From NCBI GenBank assembly GCA_936450465.1, contig OW388292.1, positions 30,116,868-30,180,867 on the forward strand: DNA of 64,000 nucleotides, read 5' to 3'. Position numbers and translations under genes: made by a program. Under the pieces are notes generated by a model. It saw only the letters and a list, made by a program, of their open reading frames with translations, searched no databases and was not told where the DNA came from. Position 1 is the stretch's first letter; each line of letters starts with the position of its first letter. This document shows, piece by piece, positions 1-11,068 of this stretch. The stretch comes from Gibbula magus. Lineage: Eukaryota; Mollusca; Gastropoda; Trochida; Trochidae.

Positions 1-1360
1 ACAAACCCCAAAACGAGTATTGATTTTTATAATTACGCAGTTTTCTAATTCAGTATGTTCTGGATATCTAAAATGTAGGAACGTCACTGAACAAAAGTTT
101 GAAATGAGTTGCATTTGTTTTGTCTTGGCATAAATAATGTGAGATGAGTTGCATTACCTTTGTCTCCGTATTAATAGTTTCATAAAAATGCATTTCATGT
201 TAATATAACAATATCCGTAAGTCCCCCATGAATAAATGATAAAATGAAAGATTTAGTTTACAGTTTGTCCTATAAATCGATGCAGATGCGTGCGATGTAG
301 TTTCATGTATTTTAGAAGTAACATCAAATTAAAAACATTATCCACTGGGTTTCATGTTCCAAAAGATACAAGTTTAACCAGATTTTGTATATTTAGCTTG
401 GCATTGGCATTGGATACATATTTCATACATCAAATCAAATTCCTTTCTTGAAAGTTGAAACATTGAAATGGAAGCCATGAACATTTGAAAAAAATAGATC
501 CTAGGACCCCTACAACTAAACCTGGATGAAACCTGTTTGGTGAAATGCGAAATTTAATGGATTGGATGAAATAATCAACTTGTGTCTACATGTTTACCGA
601 TACTTATGGGAACATAACAAAGAAGAAAATTCTCTAAATCTGCCAATAACATTGTCCCAAGATCTCAATAACATAACAATAACAAGGAAACACTTGAGGA
701 AATCAAGTGTATTTGATTTGGTACAAATGAAGCATTTACATTGCAAATATTTGAAACTGTTTTATTTGAAAAAGTTACTTCTAATCTTAGGCAAAAATCA
801 ATGTCCTCAATGCATTCTAATTTTAATGTAATCAATACAATAATCCATCCAAGCTAGTTTGAAATGATTTTGAATAAGTACGTCGCAAAAATAAATAAAT
901 AATTTTCCCTTCAAAGGACAAAACTATTTGGGACATTATTCCGATTATAAATTATGCTATTCCCTTTCGTGCAGTAGAAGTCAGGTTTTTAAAAAACGGT
1001 ATCATATTTGTTATTGTTTTGAACATAGATATCCATATTGTCATTATTGTAATGGCATATATGAATCTGAAAATGATTTTTAAAAAATTTTCAATGCAGT
1101 ATAATGACGTCGCATACAACATCACTTCGTAAAGACGAGAGGCCATTGTTTTTGCCGTATTATTTTTTTTAGGTTTTATTGCCACTTACAAATGAATGCA
1201 GTCAACCCGAAGATAGTTTGCTCCTTGAGCATCAGTCTGTTGCATTAGATCTACATATTCTGGAAGATACATCATCTGTGCGCTCAAGGATTAACATTTT
1301 ACATACGCCACTTGCTAAACAATAAACAAGAGGGATTCAAAGCTTCTCCATAATCATTTT
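1..1360. other. AT-rich sequence, nothing recognised
   Basis: No gene, RNA or repeat that I can support. An open frame of 89 codons at 562-831 (+) has no recognisable domain, no splice context and AT-rich codons, and is probably chance. Confidence 0.5.
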
Positions 1361-1365
1361 TTCAG

Positions 1366-1500
1366 TACCTTCAAGTTTACACAGATTTGATGATGCTTAA
1401 TGCCTTCGATCTTTCAAGTCAAACCAATTTCGCAATCCACTTGAGTCAATTGAAGCATCCCTTTCCGTGGCGAGAGACAACTGTGATTGATCAAAGTTAA
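1366..1500 (+). CDS. Candidate terminal exon, island Qa copy 1
   Basis: A strong 3' splice site (TCATTTTTTCAG) ends at 1,365. From there a frame is open for 44 codons to TAA at 1,498-1,500, beginning YLQVYTDLMML and ending RETTVIDQS. Homologous sequence follows an AG acceptor at 20,234, 25,675, 36,232 and 60,306, but those copies differ by small indels, and the shared protein pattern there (NLLD..SGIE) lies in another frame. The product is not recognised. It could be a coding exon of an unknown gene, a pseudo-exon, or an exon of a non-coding RNA. It is the only island with partners in the otherwise unmatched first 5.3 kb. Confidence 0.25.
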   Translation, partial: YLQVYTDLMMLNAFDLSSQTNFAIHLSQLKHPFPWRETTVIDQS

Positions 1501-1728
1501 GCAAGAAATGCTACAACTTCATTCATTGAATGCCAACAATGAAGTAAAGGATTCATCCTTCTGTTTGTGCATTTAATGCATTGCATTGCATAGGTGCATT
1601 GATAAGTTGAATACATATGGAAACAATATTTTCTGGAAAACAGCTTTTTTATAGTCGAGATACACGACGTTTGGGAATGCTTACTTCTCAACTTTGGCTT
1701 TAACAAAGTAATTTAACAACGCCATATA

Positions 1729-2789
1729 GGGCAAACTGAACGAGGTTCTGACAGTGTTCCGATTCAAATATTATTAAAGACTGTGAAATAAATGATTATT
1801 TGTAAAATGTCAATTTCAGCAAATCAAACTATTAAATATAAAGTGTTTTACTCGATTTCGAAAAAAATATGCTAAATTGCTTTATATTTACCGAAAAATA
1901 AGTTTCAGTATACCAATTCGCCCGAGGTTAAGACAGTTTTGATCTAACTTCGGACAGTACCACCTTAATGTTCCATCATGCGTAAATGGTTTAAACTATT
2001 TATCGAAATGATTCTTAATATCCAAAAACACATGATGAATAGTCCTAGAACAATAATATATCCGTTGTTAAACTACTGGAAGTAATTAGTCACTAATACA
2101 GAGCATGCTTTCCGATGATAATTCCATAGATACTGCTGCACGCGTCGTTAGAATATATGACGTCACAATCGAATTCACAGGCATTCACACAAAAACGGTT
2201 TTAGCGCTAAACTTCTCATTTTCTAACTTAATTTTGTTGTCATATGTGAAACTGTAATGTTTCTACATATTTTCTAGCCCCCCCCCCCCCCCCCCCACCC
2301 CCCCCACCCCCTCCCCAGTCATTTAAAACGATGCAAGTGTTTACAAAGAAAAAGTGTCCGAACCATGGTCAAAACTTTCTGAACCAGGGTCATTTTGACA
2401 TATTATCAAAATCTCAATATTGAACCTCAATATAGCATTTAAGGTACCAATATTCTAAGTCATTGTAAAAAATTAGTTTCTTTTTCTATATTCATTCAAT
2501 TTGATACATTCCAGAGTGTCCTAGATGTTCTGGACTGGGCTCCAACATTTACATTAAAACAAATATTTCGCAAATTTCTTTCTAAAACCGTAAGCAAAGG
2601 TTGACATTGAAAAAGATCTCAACTATCAAGTATTTATCAAACGAAATAACAAATAGAACAAATTGAAAAGAACATTTTGAAATAAACATATTAAAGTTGT
2701 TGCAGTTAGTATTGCCTCCGCTACAAGTGAAAAGTGTCCAAAGTATGGGCGACTTCGAGTGGTGTCCGAACTTCGGTCAGTTTCCCCTT
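1729..2789. mobile_element. Non-autonomous DNA-transposon-like element with ~27 bp inverted ends
   Basis: The left end (GGGCAAACTGAACGAGGTTC) and the reverse complement of the right end (GGGGAAACTGACCGAAGTTC) form an imperfect terminal inverted repeat about 1.06 kb apart, next to TA on both sides. No transposase is encoded. The interior holds a poly-C tract and a further 'TCGGACAGTACC' motif at 1,952. TA-target, Tc1/mariner-like mobilisation is possible but unproven. Confidence 0.5.
2278..2318. repeat. Poly-C tract
   Basis: A run of about 19 C followed by C-rich (C)n-A-(C)n sequence inside the 1,729 element. Such tracts are prone to length error and strand-specific structure. Confidence 0.9.
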
Positions 2790-2799
2790 AGCAAGGTTG

Positions 2800-3960
2800 A
2801 AATGAACTACATCAAACTAATCAAATCAATCACTGCATACATATTTCATGGATATTGATTCCCTGGCTCCTAAAAGCATGTCATCATTAATCAAGAGTCA
2901 TTTGCTGCTCCATATTTTCACTAGATGTAAGAGGGCTGGCATAAACAGGAACGTCATATTGCTGATGTTCTACGCCATGAAGCAAATTTGCTTTGCTCGT
3001 GGAGTTTTAAAGTGTCGATTCTAATCCTTTATTCAAGTATTTATGATTGATGATGTAACAATGATTGAATGGGTAAAGTGTTTATTTGACATTTGTTATG
3101 TCATGCCAACAATCTTGTTGTTATTAGTTGTGGTTTGTATAATTTTTAGTAAGAACTGACTCACTAAATTGTCAAAAAATTAAAATGTCAATAGTTTCTT
3201 ATTTATGTTTCACTAACATTGCATTGAACTATTATCAGCAGATGCTTGTTTGTAAGCATAGTATTTAATCGATTAGACAGTTTTCATTTTTACATCCATA
3301 CAACAGTGACAGTCATTGAAAAAAATGTTTCAGTGAAGATGAGTGATTCAAATCCACCTGATTCACTGCTGGATTGAAGAGGTTCAGCATCGTCCTTTAA
3401 AACCGGAAGGTACTGGGAAGTGGGTTTAATGGGAAAATGTGAGGTCCTTTTGGCTTTGGGTTAAAAAGGTCGAGTTGAAAGCTGAAACTGTGTTAATGTA
3501 TCGCTTTAATATGATTTGCAGGAAACTGGAATATCCTGAACCAATCCATTTGCTCGTGTTAAAGTTTCAACATATTCACGTTAAACTAATGTGATGTTCG
3601 TAATTCAAACCAGGACGTGAATATCACGTGTGAGCTAGCAGAGGTACGATATTCACGTGACATCAGAAACTCTAGAGAGGTTTGATATTGACCTTTTGTA
3701 TCATTCATTTCTATCATTTTCGTGTATTTGTCTTAGTCCATTTCAGAATGTATAAGTGGTGGTAGTATAATGGTCTCTTTCCATTATTCATTTAACTCGC
3801 TAAAGGTCAATAACATTAAGAGTTGATGAATTTCATTGCTTAATAATATTGATTAATGGTGATTGAACAAACTTGGAGAGCTGCTTAGTTCAATTCAATT
3901 ATAAAAAAAAATGAAACCGTGATTATCATTTGTTCGTTATTAGGTTCATTATGTGGTATT
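2800..3960. other. Intergenic or intronic, nothing recognised
   Basis: AT-rich sequence with no gene, no recognised repeat and no partner elsewhere in the window. Confidence 0.5.
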
Positions 3961-3984
3961 ATCATCAACGTTTCTGTATCTGCA

Positions 3985-4084
3985 GCAATCTTTTTTAAAT
4001 TAGGCAAATAAATTAAATATCTCGCCGATAATGGCTGCAATACTGCCGAAGCGGCGTTAAACAATAACTCACTCACTCACTCAC
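3985..4084 (+). mobile_element. Severely 5'-truncated LINE 3' tail
   Basis: About 100 bp matching the last part of the LINE at 9,419-10,296: the CGCCG...CGGCG hairpin region, GGCGTTAAACAATAA and (CTCA)n. It is flanked by a 12 bp direct repeat TCTGTATCTGCA (3,973-3,984 and 4,085-4,096), a target-site duplication as expected of target-primed reverse transcription. Confidence 0.85.
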
Positions 4085-4099
4085 TCTGTATCTGCATAC

Positions 4100-5330
4100 A
4101 TGTCTGCACTATTTGAAAACTTTAAATACGTTTTATGCTCATTCAAAGCTTACATTTTGCACGTTTTCGTCAATACCAATCCTGTAATCTTTTCTAGTAT
4201 ATTATTTTTACATTAATTGCGAAAAGGGTGTTGCATCATGCTTGTCGCAGCACGTTAGTGTTTGGTCTTTATAAAAATGTTGCCAAAGATTATGAAGAAA
4301 AGACAGTCAAAAATAATATCTTAATATGGTTCAGTCAAGTTGCCTCTCCAACTGCGAATTGTAGAGCATACATGCGTGGCTATATGTACTAATATAGTTT
4401 CAATAACTGGTTCAAAGAAGCTAAGGACTTATACATTTCACTTGCTTGAAAAATTGTAAAACAATTAAAGAATTCGTTGTTTATTATGAATTAAAATTGA
4501 CAGATAGCATTACTAAACACCATGTTGCTGAATCATATTTATTTATGGTACATTTTCTGTTAAATATCAATTTATCTTTGTTTGAAGTAAATAAAGTTGG
4601 AACTTATAAGTGTTCCCGATAGGAGAGATAGCTGCAGTCGTAGTAAATCAAATACATGTAAAATCTAGTAAAAAGGGTTCCTTTAGCAATCTTTGCTAAG
4701 GTTGACCTTCTTTAGGACTACACTTAGGTAACCTAAGTGACATACGATCACAAGCTTTTTGAAAGGAGGCACATAACAGTTCAGTTGTTTTACATTTGAC
4801 ATTGTCATCATAAGTCTTGAATGTCGGACATTAATAATACAATTACTATGAGAAATAGTATCACTTCTTTTAGAAATTTCGTAAACGTAATATGAACTGA
4901 AGCATGTTATATGGATTGACAACTTCGTTATTGCATCAGTTGGCGGCATGTTGGTTTTACTGATCACGTAAACACCACAATATTGAAGAGTGATTATGGT
5001 AGTGAGAGGGGTATTGGAATGACGACTACCGTTACACAGCAGAACATTTTACAGAGCTTGGAATTCCGAAAACCGAAACTTGAAAAGGTGCAGAAACTTT
5101 TGTAGAAATGTTGTACATGTTGGTTCTTGATCCCGAAACAAAGCTATTCTAAATGAGTGAGGGCGATATATGTCAATGTCACAATGCTTCCATTTTGGAT
5201 AAATCTTCTCTGCCAACCAATATATAGATACATTAAGGAATCCTACGAAATCTTAAAAAGATCTAAATGACACATGCTGAGTATGTCCATACCTGTACAT
5301 ATATACTGGACTTAAAATCATTAAAATCCT
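4100..5330. other. Intergenic or intronic, nothing recognised
   Basis: No supported gene or RNA. A small hairpin lies at about 4,685-4,705 (TAGCAATCTTTGCTA). A 94-codon minus-strand frame (4,683-4,967) has no recognisable domain. Confidence 0.45.
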
Positions 5331-5510
5331 ATCAGGATCTATTGACCTATAAAAGTGAGATTAAATTTTCCACCCACTAACAGAATTACCTACAATTCTG
5401 TGTTGATACAAGACGCTGATACTACCATCTTCATTAAAACTTGAATGAGTGACTTGACTGATTATCTAATGATACACCTGTTTCCCGATTAATCTTCAGT
5501 GTGCCTTCTA

Positions 5511-5574
5511 CTGAGGACAGATGACCAAATCAGTAGATAAATCCTTACATTCTCAGCATTAGTTATTAAGTTAC
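5511..5574 (-). other. Island P copy 1 (mini-intron, minus strand)
   Basis: On the minus strand, a GT donor (AAAAAG|GTAAC) and an AG acceptor (CATCTGTCCTCAG) are 64 bp apart, with a branch-like CTACTGAT. The downstream exon-like sequence aligns with the other P copies but carries CTG in place of the shared ATG and an 11 bp insertion. The protein tail it could encode (NEDGSISVLYQH) resembles that of copy 6 (NEDGTIGLWYQH). Confidence 0.5.
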
Positions 5575-5926
5575 CTTTTTGTTTGATTACTGGCTTGATA
5601 CAAACTGAATAAGCAGATCAGTAAGCCTTGGATATCTGTAACTTTTTATCAACTCTTATTGATATGTTTTATAGCAGGAGACACTTGGGTGAAATTATAT
5701 TTATGATCCAAAATCATTCTTCATTAATTTTAGTTTAAACATACACATCTCTGAACACATTAGACTTCTAGTGTGGTGATGTTGTGACACTGTGACGTCA
5801 TCGTGATGAAGACGTCTTGACATTGTGATGGCATCAGGTGTTTGATGGAACAGCAAAAATGTTACATCCGTCACACATCAATGTAGTTGTAAACTATGAG
5901 AAATGGGATTCCTGTACAGTCTTCAG

Positions 5927-6024
5927 TGAATCACTTATCAGCACATTCAGGTTTTGACATTATCTTGGATGGGACCATCTTGAATGCATCAAACATTGAA
6001 CAAAACACTCTATCAATCTACTAA
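5927..6024 (+). other. Island Qb copy 1 (exon-like)
   Basis: Starts at acceptor AG 5,925-5,926 (GTACAGTCTTCAG). A frame from 5,929 is open for 31 codons, including SGFDIILDGTILN, to TAA at 6,022. The 44,234 copy keeps nearly the same peptide (GFDIIVDGTIFN) and the same stop. Copies at 15,274 and 55,955 diverge after SAHSG. The function is unknown. Confidence 0.35.
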
Positions 6025-6089
6025 AGTCATTACAAGTGAGAGATATACTCATACTTTTCAGAGTGTATCGAATGATACCCTACACTTTT

Positions 6090-6436
6090 CCCCGCACAAT
6101 CAGACACATATTGTGTGAGTGTTGGGACACTGCGCACATAAGGGAAACCTTTTATCCAGATATTGCTATATCTCAAGTTTTTAGCCAATTTGGGAACATC
6201 GTGTTTTAGACTTTTTAAAAGCTGTAAATCTTTTCGACAAATTGTAACTTTTGACTATTCTAAATTAATTTTTAACCAAATTGTGATAATTTGCTTGTGT
6301 TTTTTTACGACCTTTGTATCATTACTTTTTGCTTTTGCAATTTAAATTTTGTTAATCAATTAACTTAAATTTCTCGCCGCTAATGGCTGCGATATTGCCG
6401 AAGCGGCGTTAAGCAATAACTCACTCACTCACTTTT
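6090..6436 (+). mobile_element. 5'-truncated LINE copy, diverged
   Basis: Aligns with the last ~350 bp of the 9,419 LINE: the codons after the Cys/His cluster (TGTGAGTGTTGGGACACTGC), the 3' UTR and the hairpin plus (ACTC)n tail. Stops and indels are more numerous than in the copies at 9.4 and 28.6 kb, so it is older. A possible 7 bp target duplication, CACTTTT, lies at 6,083 and 6,430. The A2 counterpart near 44,390 lacks it. Confidence 0.75.
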
Positions 6437-6617
6437 ACCCGTGGGGCCCTTACGAGGCGCAAGCTATGTTATGTAAATTTGTTACTCAGGTCCATCATGT
6501 CAAAATTATTGATACTAAACCAAATCTTTAGATATCTAAATGTTGATAAAAAAAATACGCCATTGGGCATGTGTACAGACTTGACACTCCCGAAGATTTT
6601 CATGTATGTTTTTTCAG

Positions 6618-6700
6618 TATCCAAAGAAAGTTTCCTTATGCAATTTTGAGATAGATCGCCTCTAGGAATTTCATAAAACCTCCTGATAAAGAACAATTCC
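6618..6700 (+). other. Island S copy 1 (exon-like)
   Basis: Begins after the acceptor TGTTTTTTCAG (AG 6,616-6,617). The following ~80 bp (CCAAAGAAA...GATAGATCGCCTC) is shared with 15,571, 44,514 and 56,260, each preceded by a comparable pyrimidine-rich AG. No frame is open in all four. Confidence 0.35.
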
Positions 6701-6918
6701 AGTAGTTGTCAAATAGCAACTTATTTGCAATTCAAACACAATTATTTTCACGTCATTTATTATGTTTTTGTTGTTTTCAATGGATGATATATCAGGATAC
6801 AGGAGAAGACGGACTGGAGATGAGTCCATGTATGAAATGTTATTTTTCATACTATTACTATACATATTAATTACCTGGAAATAATAGGTTGACTGAATTT
6901 TCACGATTTTCCTATTAG

Positions 6919-7031
6919 TGTTTGGAGTATGCAGGAAAACATCAGACACATGGAGAAAACCAACTACATTCTGTTCTCTGAAAACGGTACAAGTAGACAT
7001 ATCATCCATCTTGGTCAGTATGAGGGATTGG
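6919..7031 (+). CDS. Candidate internal coding exon, island T copy 1
   Basis: A 113 bp interval is bounded by a clean acceptor (TTTTCCTATTAG) and a near-consensus donor (ATTGG|GTAAGTAAT). One frame is open throughout, entering and leaving in phase 1, and contains MQENIRHMEKTNYILFSENG. The paralogous exon at 46,300-46,413 keeps both splice sites and most of the peptide but has one extra base in the second half. The product is not recognised. An overlapping 146-codon frame on the other strand (6,671-7,111) is probably its shadow, because the splice signals fit only the + strand. It could be a real exon of a fast-evolving gene or a pseudo-exon. Confidence 0.35.
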
Positions 7032-9412
7032 GTAAGTAATCCGTGAATCGATTTTGAAATTCTGTTGGTCTGGGCAATAGATAAAATGGTGGAACAAAGT
7101 GCTAGTGTCAAGCGCAGGAAAGGCTAATGGGTTGAGGTAAATCAACTATTCTTATTTGACCAAACGGGAATCTTAAGCACACTTATAGAAAGGTATACAA
7201 ACATGTCCATGTAAAATCGTTTGTGTTCTCAAAATAGCCAATCATTTCTAATATACTGAACAAAACTACTTAAAAACTATTTTTAAAATGTTTCTTAAAA
7301 AGATAGCTCCAATCATAAAATCCGTCCATGCAAGCGTGCATAGATCCTAACAAAGGAATGTTCCAGTAATTATTGCCATGGATTTTATATATCAAATTTT
7401 ATCAAATGGTATGTTCAGCCTAATTACGTAAATACTTGATCTTGACTAAATTCATCAGCAATAACAGAACATAGCTTGGAATTTACCTCTATTAACTAAA
7501 CCCATCAAATTGAAGACATGTTTTAAATTGTAAAGTGTAGCAAATCAACGTTATCAACAATAAACATAAAGCATTCATTGAGCTATACATTTCATTCCAT
7601 GAATAATATAGTAGGTTTTGTCATTGGTGACAAATTTATAATATGGTAATATTTAATGAAGACTGTCAACTATCCCTGAGGTGTTGTAAATTCACAAGTG
7701 ACAACATTAAGTGGATTGAGATATGTTCCCTTGACAAACTAACATCCTTATTTATTAGAGCATGTAGCTATAGGCCAGCTCAAATTTATGGACTTTTATG
7801 AATGTATCATGTGCTACTGCGATCTATATTTATGTTTCATAATGCACTTTCAAGACAACACTATTTGAAGTCCTAATCATCTAATCTAACATCAATCTAA
7901 CACATCCATAATCACTGACAATTTCTTCAGGCAAGGTATCTGTAATAAAACAAAGTAATGTATTACTATGAGTTTTAAGCTGTGGTGTTTACAAGGATTT
8001 GTTTAGTGATGTCAGAACTCGTGACCTTGACCTTTGACATTGAACAGGAACATGTCTAGACAATTTCCCAGGGGTATAAGTATGAAGATATTCATATGAT
8101 ATATTAAAACCATTATTGGAAAAAAGTTAAAGCCAAAACAAAATGCTGCAGTTGCGACAGCGGAAACTGCACGAAAACTGATAGCACTGCTAATAAAGCT
8201 CTTAAAGATGTTGTTTCATCTGAAAAGCATAACATATAAATACACAGGAAACTGCCTTTGTTTCATCTTGTAATCAAAATATATTTAAATATAATTACAT
8301 AGGAAATTGCTTTCAGTTTCAGTTTCGTTTTATGAAAGATTAAAGGAGACGCCTCAAAGCAAATAACCATCATGAGTAAGAGGTCAGAATCACAGACGAA
8401 TGATGCCAATGTAATAAAGTCGACTATATTGATGCCATGGCCTCACCAAACGAGGTCCCATCTATCAACAGATATTTCCCAAATGAATAGAATGCTTGTC
8501 AACAATAAAATCCAGCAAGAAGTATAGTTTGCTACTTAGGGACTGAATTCCCACACGCTGTCTTTATCTGCACGCTGGACAAGTTTCAGTACAACCAAAG
8601 AAGATACAATATAATATGTTTTAAAAAAAAGGAAGAAATACAGTACAACTTGGATTGGAACAGTTCATAGCTTTTTTAACAATACTGTACTGTACACTAT
8701 ACAATACTATTAACAATATAGATAAACATGTTTTGTTATTACTCAAATATCGAATGTATTTAAGCCACATGATGACATTTTGTGCAACGATTATTGCACT
8801 TTTGACTAGTACTGATATAAATGCTAATATCAAGAACTGATCTGCAATCTGCAATCTCACACTTAAGTGCAGTTAAATTTGAATTACTAAAAGTTTCAGA
8901 AGTTTGCAGACATATTTAAACATGTAGTCCTCAACACCATAGGTTTGATAAAATAATATATTTTTTTCAAAATCAATTTAAATAAATAGAAGTGGCAGTA
9001 ACCAATCAAATTATTATTTTAGTTGTCTCAATGATAGTTTGTCTCACTTTTTTGGTTTTCTTCTGCCTTTTCGGAAAGTTGCATATGAATTTAGTTCCCA
9101 AATTTACCTTTCCATATAATTTAAATTCTTTGAATGTAATTCTGGTAGATGTAAAGTGTTGGCTTTGAATTATTAGATGAAAACTGTGAGAACATTATGA
9201 CGTGACGATCAATGGGGATACACTGATTAAAGGCTATTTCCGTATTGTGAGTGAAATATATCTTTAATATTTACATAATTTGTATGTGTATATGTTGATA
9301 TACAAAACATGAACACATAATTTCTATTGATAACAGCATGGCATATCAAACAATATAATATTCCCAAGACTGTTGGGCTCTGAAATAATTTTATGCAGGA
9401 TAGTTCTCTTTC

Positions 9413-10105
9413 TTGTTTACTGCAGAAGCTAAGGCCATCCTTAAGGCCGTCCATCACATTAAAAACTCAACCCCTAATAATTACATTATTTTTTCCGATT
9501 CACTTTCTTGCCTACAAGCAATTAAAAACTGTAAGAGTGATCACCCAATTATCAGGGATATTTTATTACTTCATAATTCTTGTCTCCAATGCGACATCGT
9601 CTTCTGCTGGCTTCCTAGCCATATGGGTATAAGAGGTAATAACAAAGCTGATTCGGTAGCTAAATCAGCATTAAACCTCAAACATATTTCTCCCACTAAA
9701 GTTCCATATACGGATTCTAAACCTGCTATAAGATCTTACATTAAACAACGTTGGAAGTCCCAATGGGACCAACAACATCATAACAAACTTCACACTATTC
9801 AAACTCATTTAGGATACAAATCTCTATCCTCTTTTACCCGGCAGGAAGCGTGTGTCCTACGACGATGTCGTATTGGACACTCTCATCTTACTCACTCATA
9901 TCTTTTAAAGGGGGAAGATCCCCCGATATGTATACCCTGTCAGTGTCCTCTCACAATCAAACACATTTTATGTGAGTGTTGGGACACTGCACATATCAGG
10001 GAAACTTTTTATCCTTCTATTTCAATCAGTCAAGTTTTTACTCATTTCGGTGAGCATCGTGTTTTAGATTTTCTAAAGGCTATACACCTTATTGACAAAT
10101 TGTAA
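9413..10105 (+). pseudogene. LINE polyprotein C-terminal fragment: RNase H domain plus Cys/His C-terminal region
   Basis: The 230-codon frame has no internal stop but is 5'-truncated; its first codons lie in the target duplication. RNase H acidic motifs are visible: E in FTAEAK (near the start), D in FSDSLSC (about residue 30) and D in NNKADS (about residue 79), after the IVFCWLPSHMGIRGN signature. In RNase HI these residues hold the metal ions used to cleave the RNA strand of RNA-DNA hybrids. The C-terminal half has a Cys/His cluster, CIPCQCPLTIKHILCEC, as in I-group LINEs (I/Nimb-like). Without the reverse transcriptase and endonuclease it cannot act alone. The intact frame suggests a recent insertion. 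Clade assignment is from motif memory. Confidence 0.88.
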
Positions 10106-10296
10106 ATTTTAACTTTTCATTATCAGCTTTTATTCAACTTGTGATAATATGCTGATGTTTTTACGGCCTTCGTGCCGTGTTCTGTTTTTCAATTGCAATT
10201 TTCTTTTTTAAATTAGGAAAATAAATTAAATATCTCGCCGCTAATGGCTGCAATACTGCCGAAGCGGCGTTAAACAATAACTCACTCACTCACTCA
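9419..10296 (+). mobile_element. 5'-truncated RNase H-bearing non-LTR retrotransposon (LINE)
   Basis: Insertion bounded by a 13 bp target-site duplication CTCTTTCTTGTTT (9,406-9,418 and 10,297-10,309). It contains the C-terminal end of the polyprotein (to 10,105), a ~100 bp 3' UTR, a terminal hairpin (CGCCGCT...AGCGGCG) and (ACTC)n. The A2 counterpart near 48,990 is an uninterrupted empty site. The reverse transcriptase is absent. Confidence 0.92.
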
Positions 10297-10328
10297 CTCT
10301 TTCTTGTTTCACATCGATTTGGTTTCTT

Positions 10329-10717
10329 CATCCTCGGTTACCCATGGTTTTATATATGCTCCGTTACTCTCAACTATATCACCCATGGGAAACCTTATCA
10401 GGAGAATCTGTACTCAAATTACCCGCCCTTGGCTGGCGTGAGCCAATCAAACTGCTACGCAGCTTGTACCTGCGAACCAATGACAATTCATATCACTTCG
10501 TTGCACAGCACGCGAGGTCATTTTGTTAGCCATCCGTCACCGGTTATCTCCTTTGACCATTTCCGTCTTATCCTATTGAGCATTTTCTTTGGTTAATGAC
10601 TTCGTCACGCCGGCCAAGGGCGGGTAATTTTAGTACAGATTTCTCTCATAGAGTTTCCCATGGGTGATATAATGGAGAGTAACGGAGCATATATAAAACC
10701 ATGGGTAACCGAGGATG
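10329..10717. mobile_element. hAT-like foldback MITE with long inverted repeats
   Basis: Inverted arms of roughly 110 bp (10,329-10,440 and 10,605-10,717, beginning CATCCTCGGTTACCCATGG on each strand) flank a ~165 bp centre. The 8 bp target duplication GGTTTCTT is at 10,321-10,328 and 10,718-10,725. The 8 bp size fits hAT-type transposition. No transposase. The A2 site near 49,015 is empty. Directly adjacent to the LINE insertion. Confidence 0.88.
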
Positions 10718-10991
10718 GGTTTCTTAAGTTGTATTAGTTTTTAACATGAGGCTCATTATATGCAACGACTCACAAGATCCTAGTAAAGGGTAAATACCAT
10801 CCTGTAGTATGTGCTTAAATTTCTTGTTTTGGCCAGTCATTTAACTATAACTAGTACATGCAGATAGACGTTACCATGACTGCTATTTTCTCGTGTCACT
10901 CAACACGCTCGTTGCAGTTTGTCACTTCGACATTGAGCTGTCTGCTAATACGTTTTGGATCAAAGCCTTCAAATTGTCAGTAATCACAAGG

Positions 10992-11068
10992 GTAAGTGAA
11001 CGAAGGCGGAACTAATGTTGACAGAGTACGTTTTTATAAACGGCCTGGTCGCCTGTCGGCGGTGGCAG
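10992..11068 (+). other. Island P copy 2 (mini-intron region, + strand)
   Basis: The donor CACAAGG|GTAAGTGAA is perfect, but the acceptor used by other copies is mutated (TCAG to GCGG at 11,059-11,062). The next AG is at 11,067-11,068. Upstream sequence aligns with the 49,154 candidate exon but lacks one base near the start codon, so the signal-peptide-like frame is shifted here. Confidence 0.45.

Noticed and set aside
562..831. 89-codon open frame
   Set aside because: No domain, no homologue in the duplicates, and composition typical of AT-rich non-coding sequence.
6671..7111. 146-codon minus-strand open frame, the longest non-LINE frame
   Set aside because: It covers exon T on the opposite strand. 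The A2 copy has a frameshift in it, and the splice signals (TATTAG and GTAAGTAAT) fit the + strand only.
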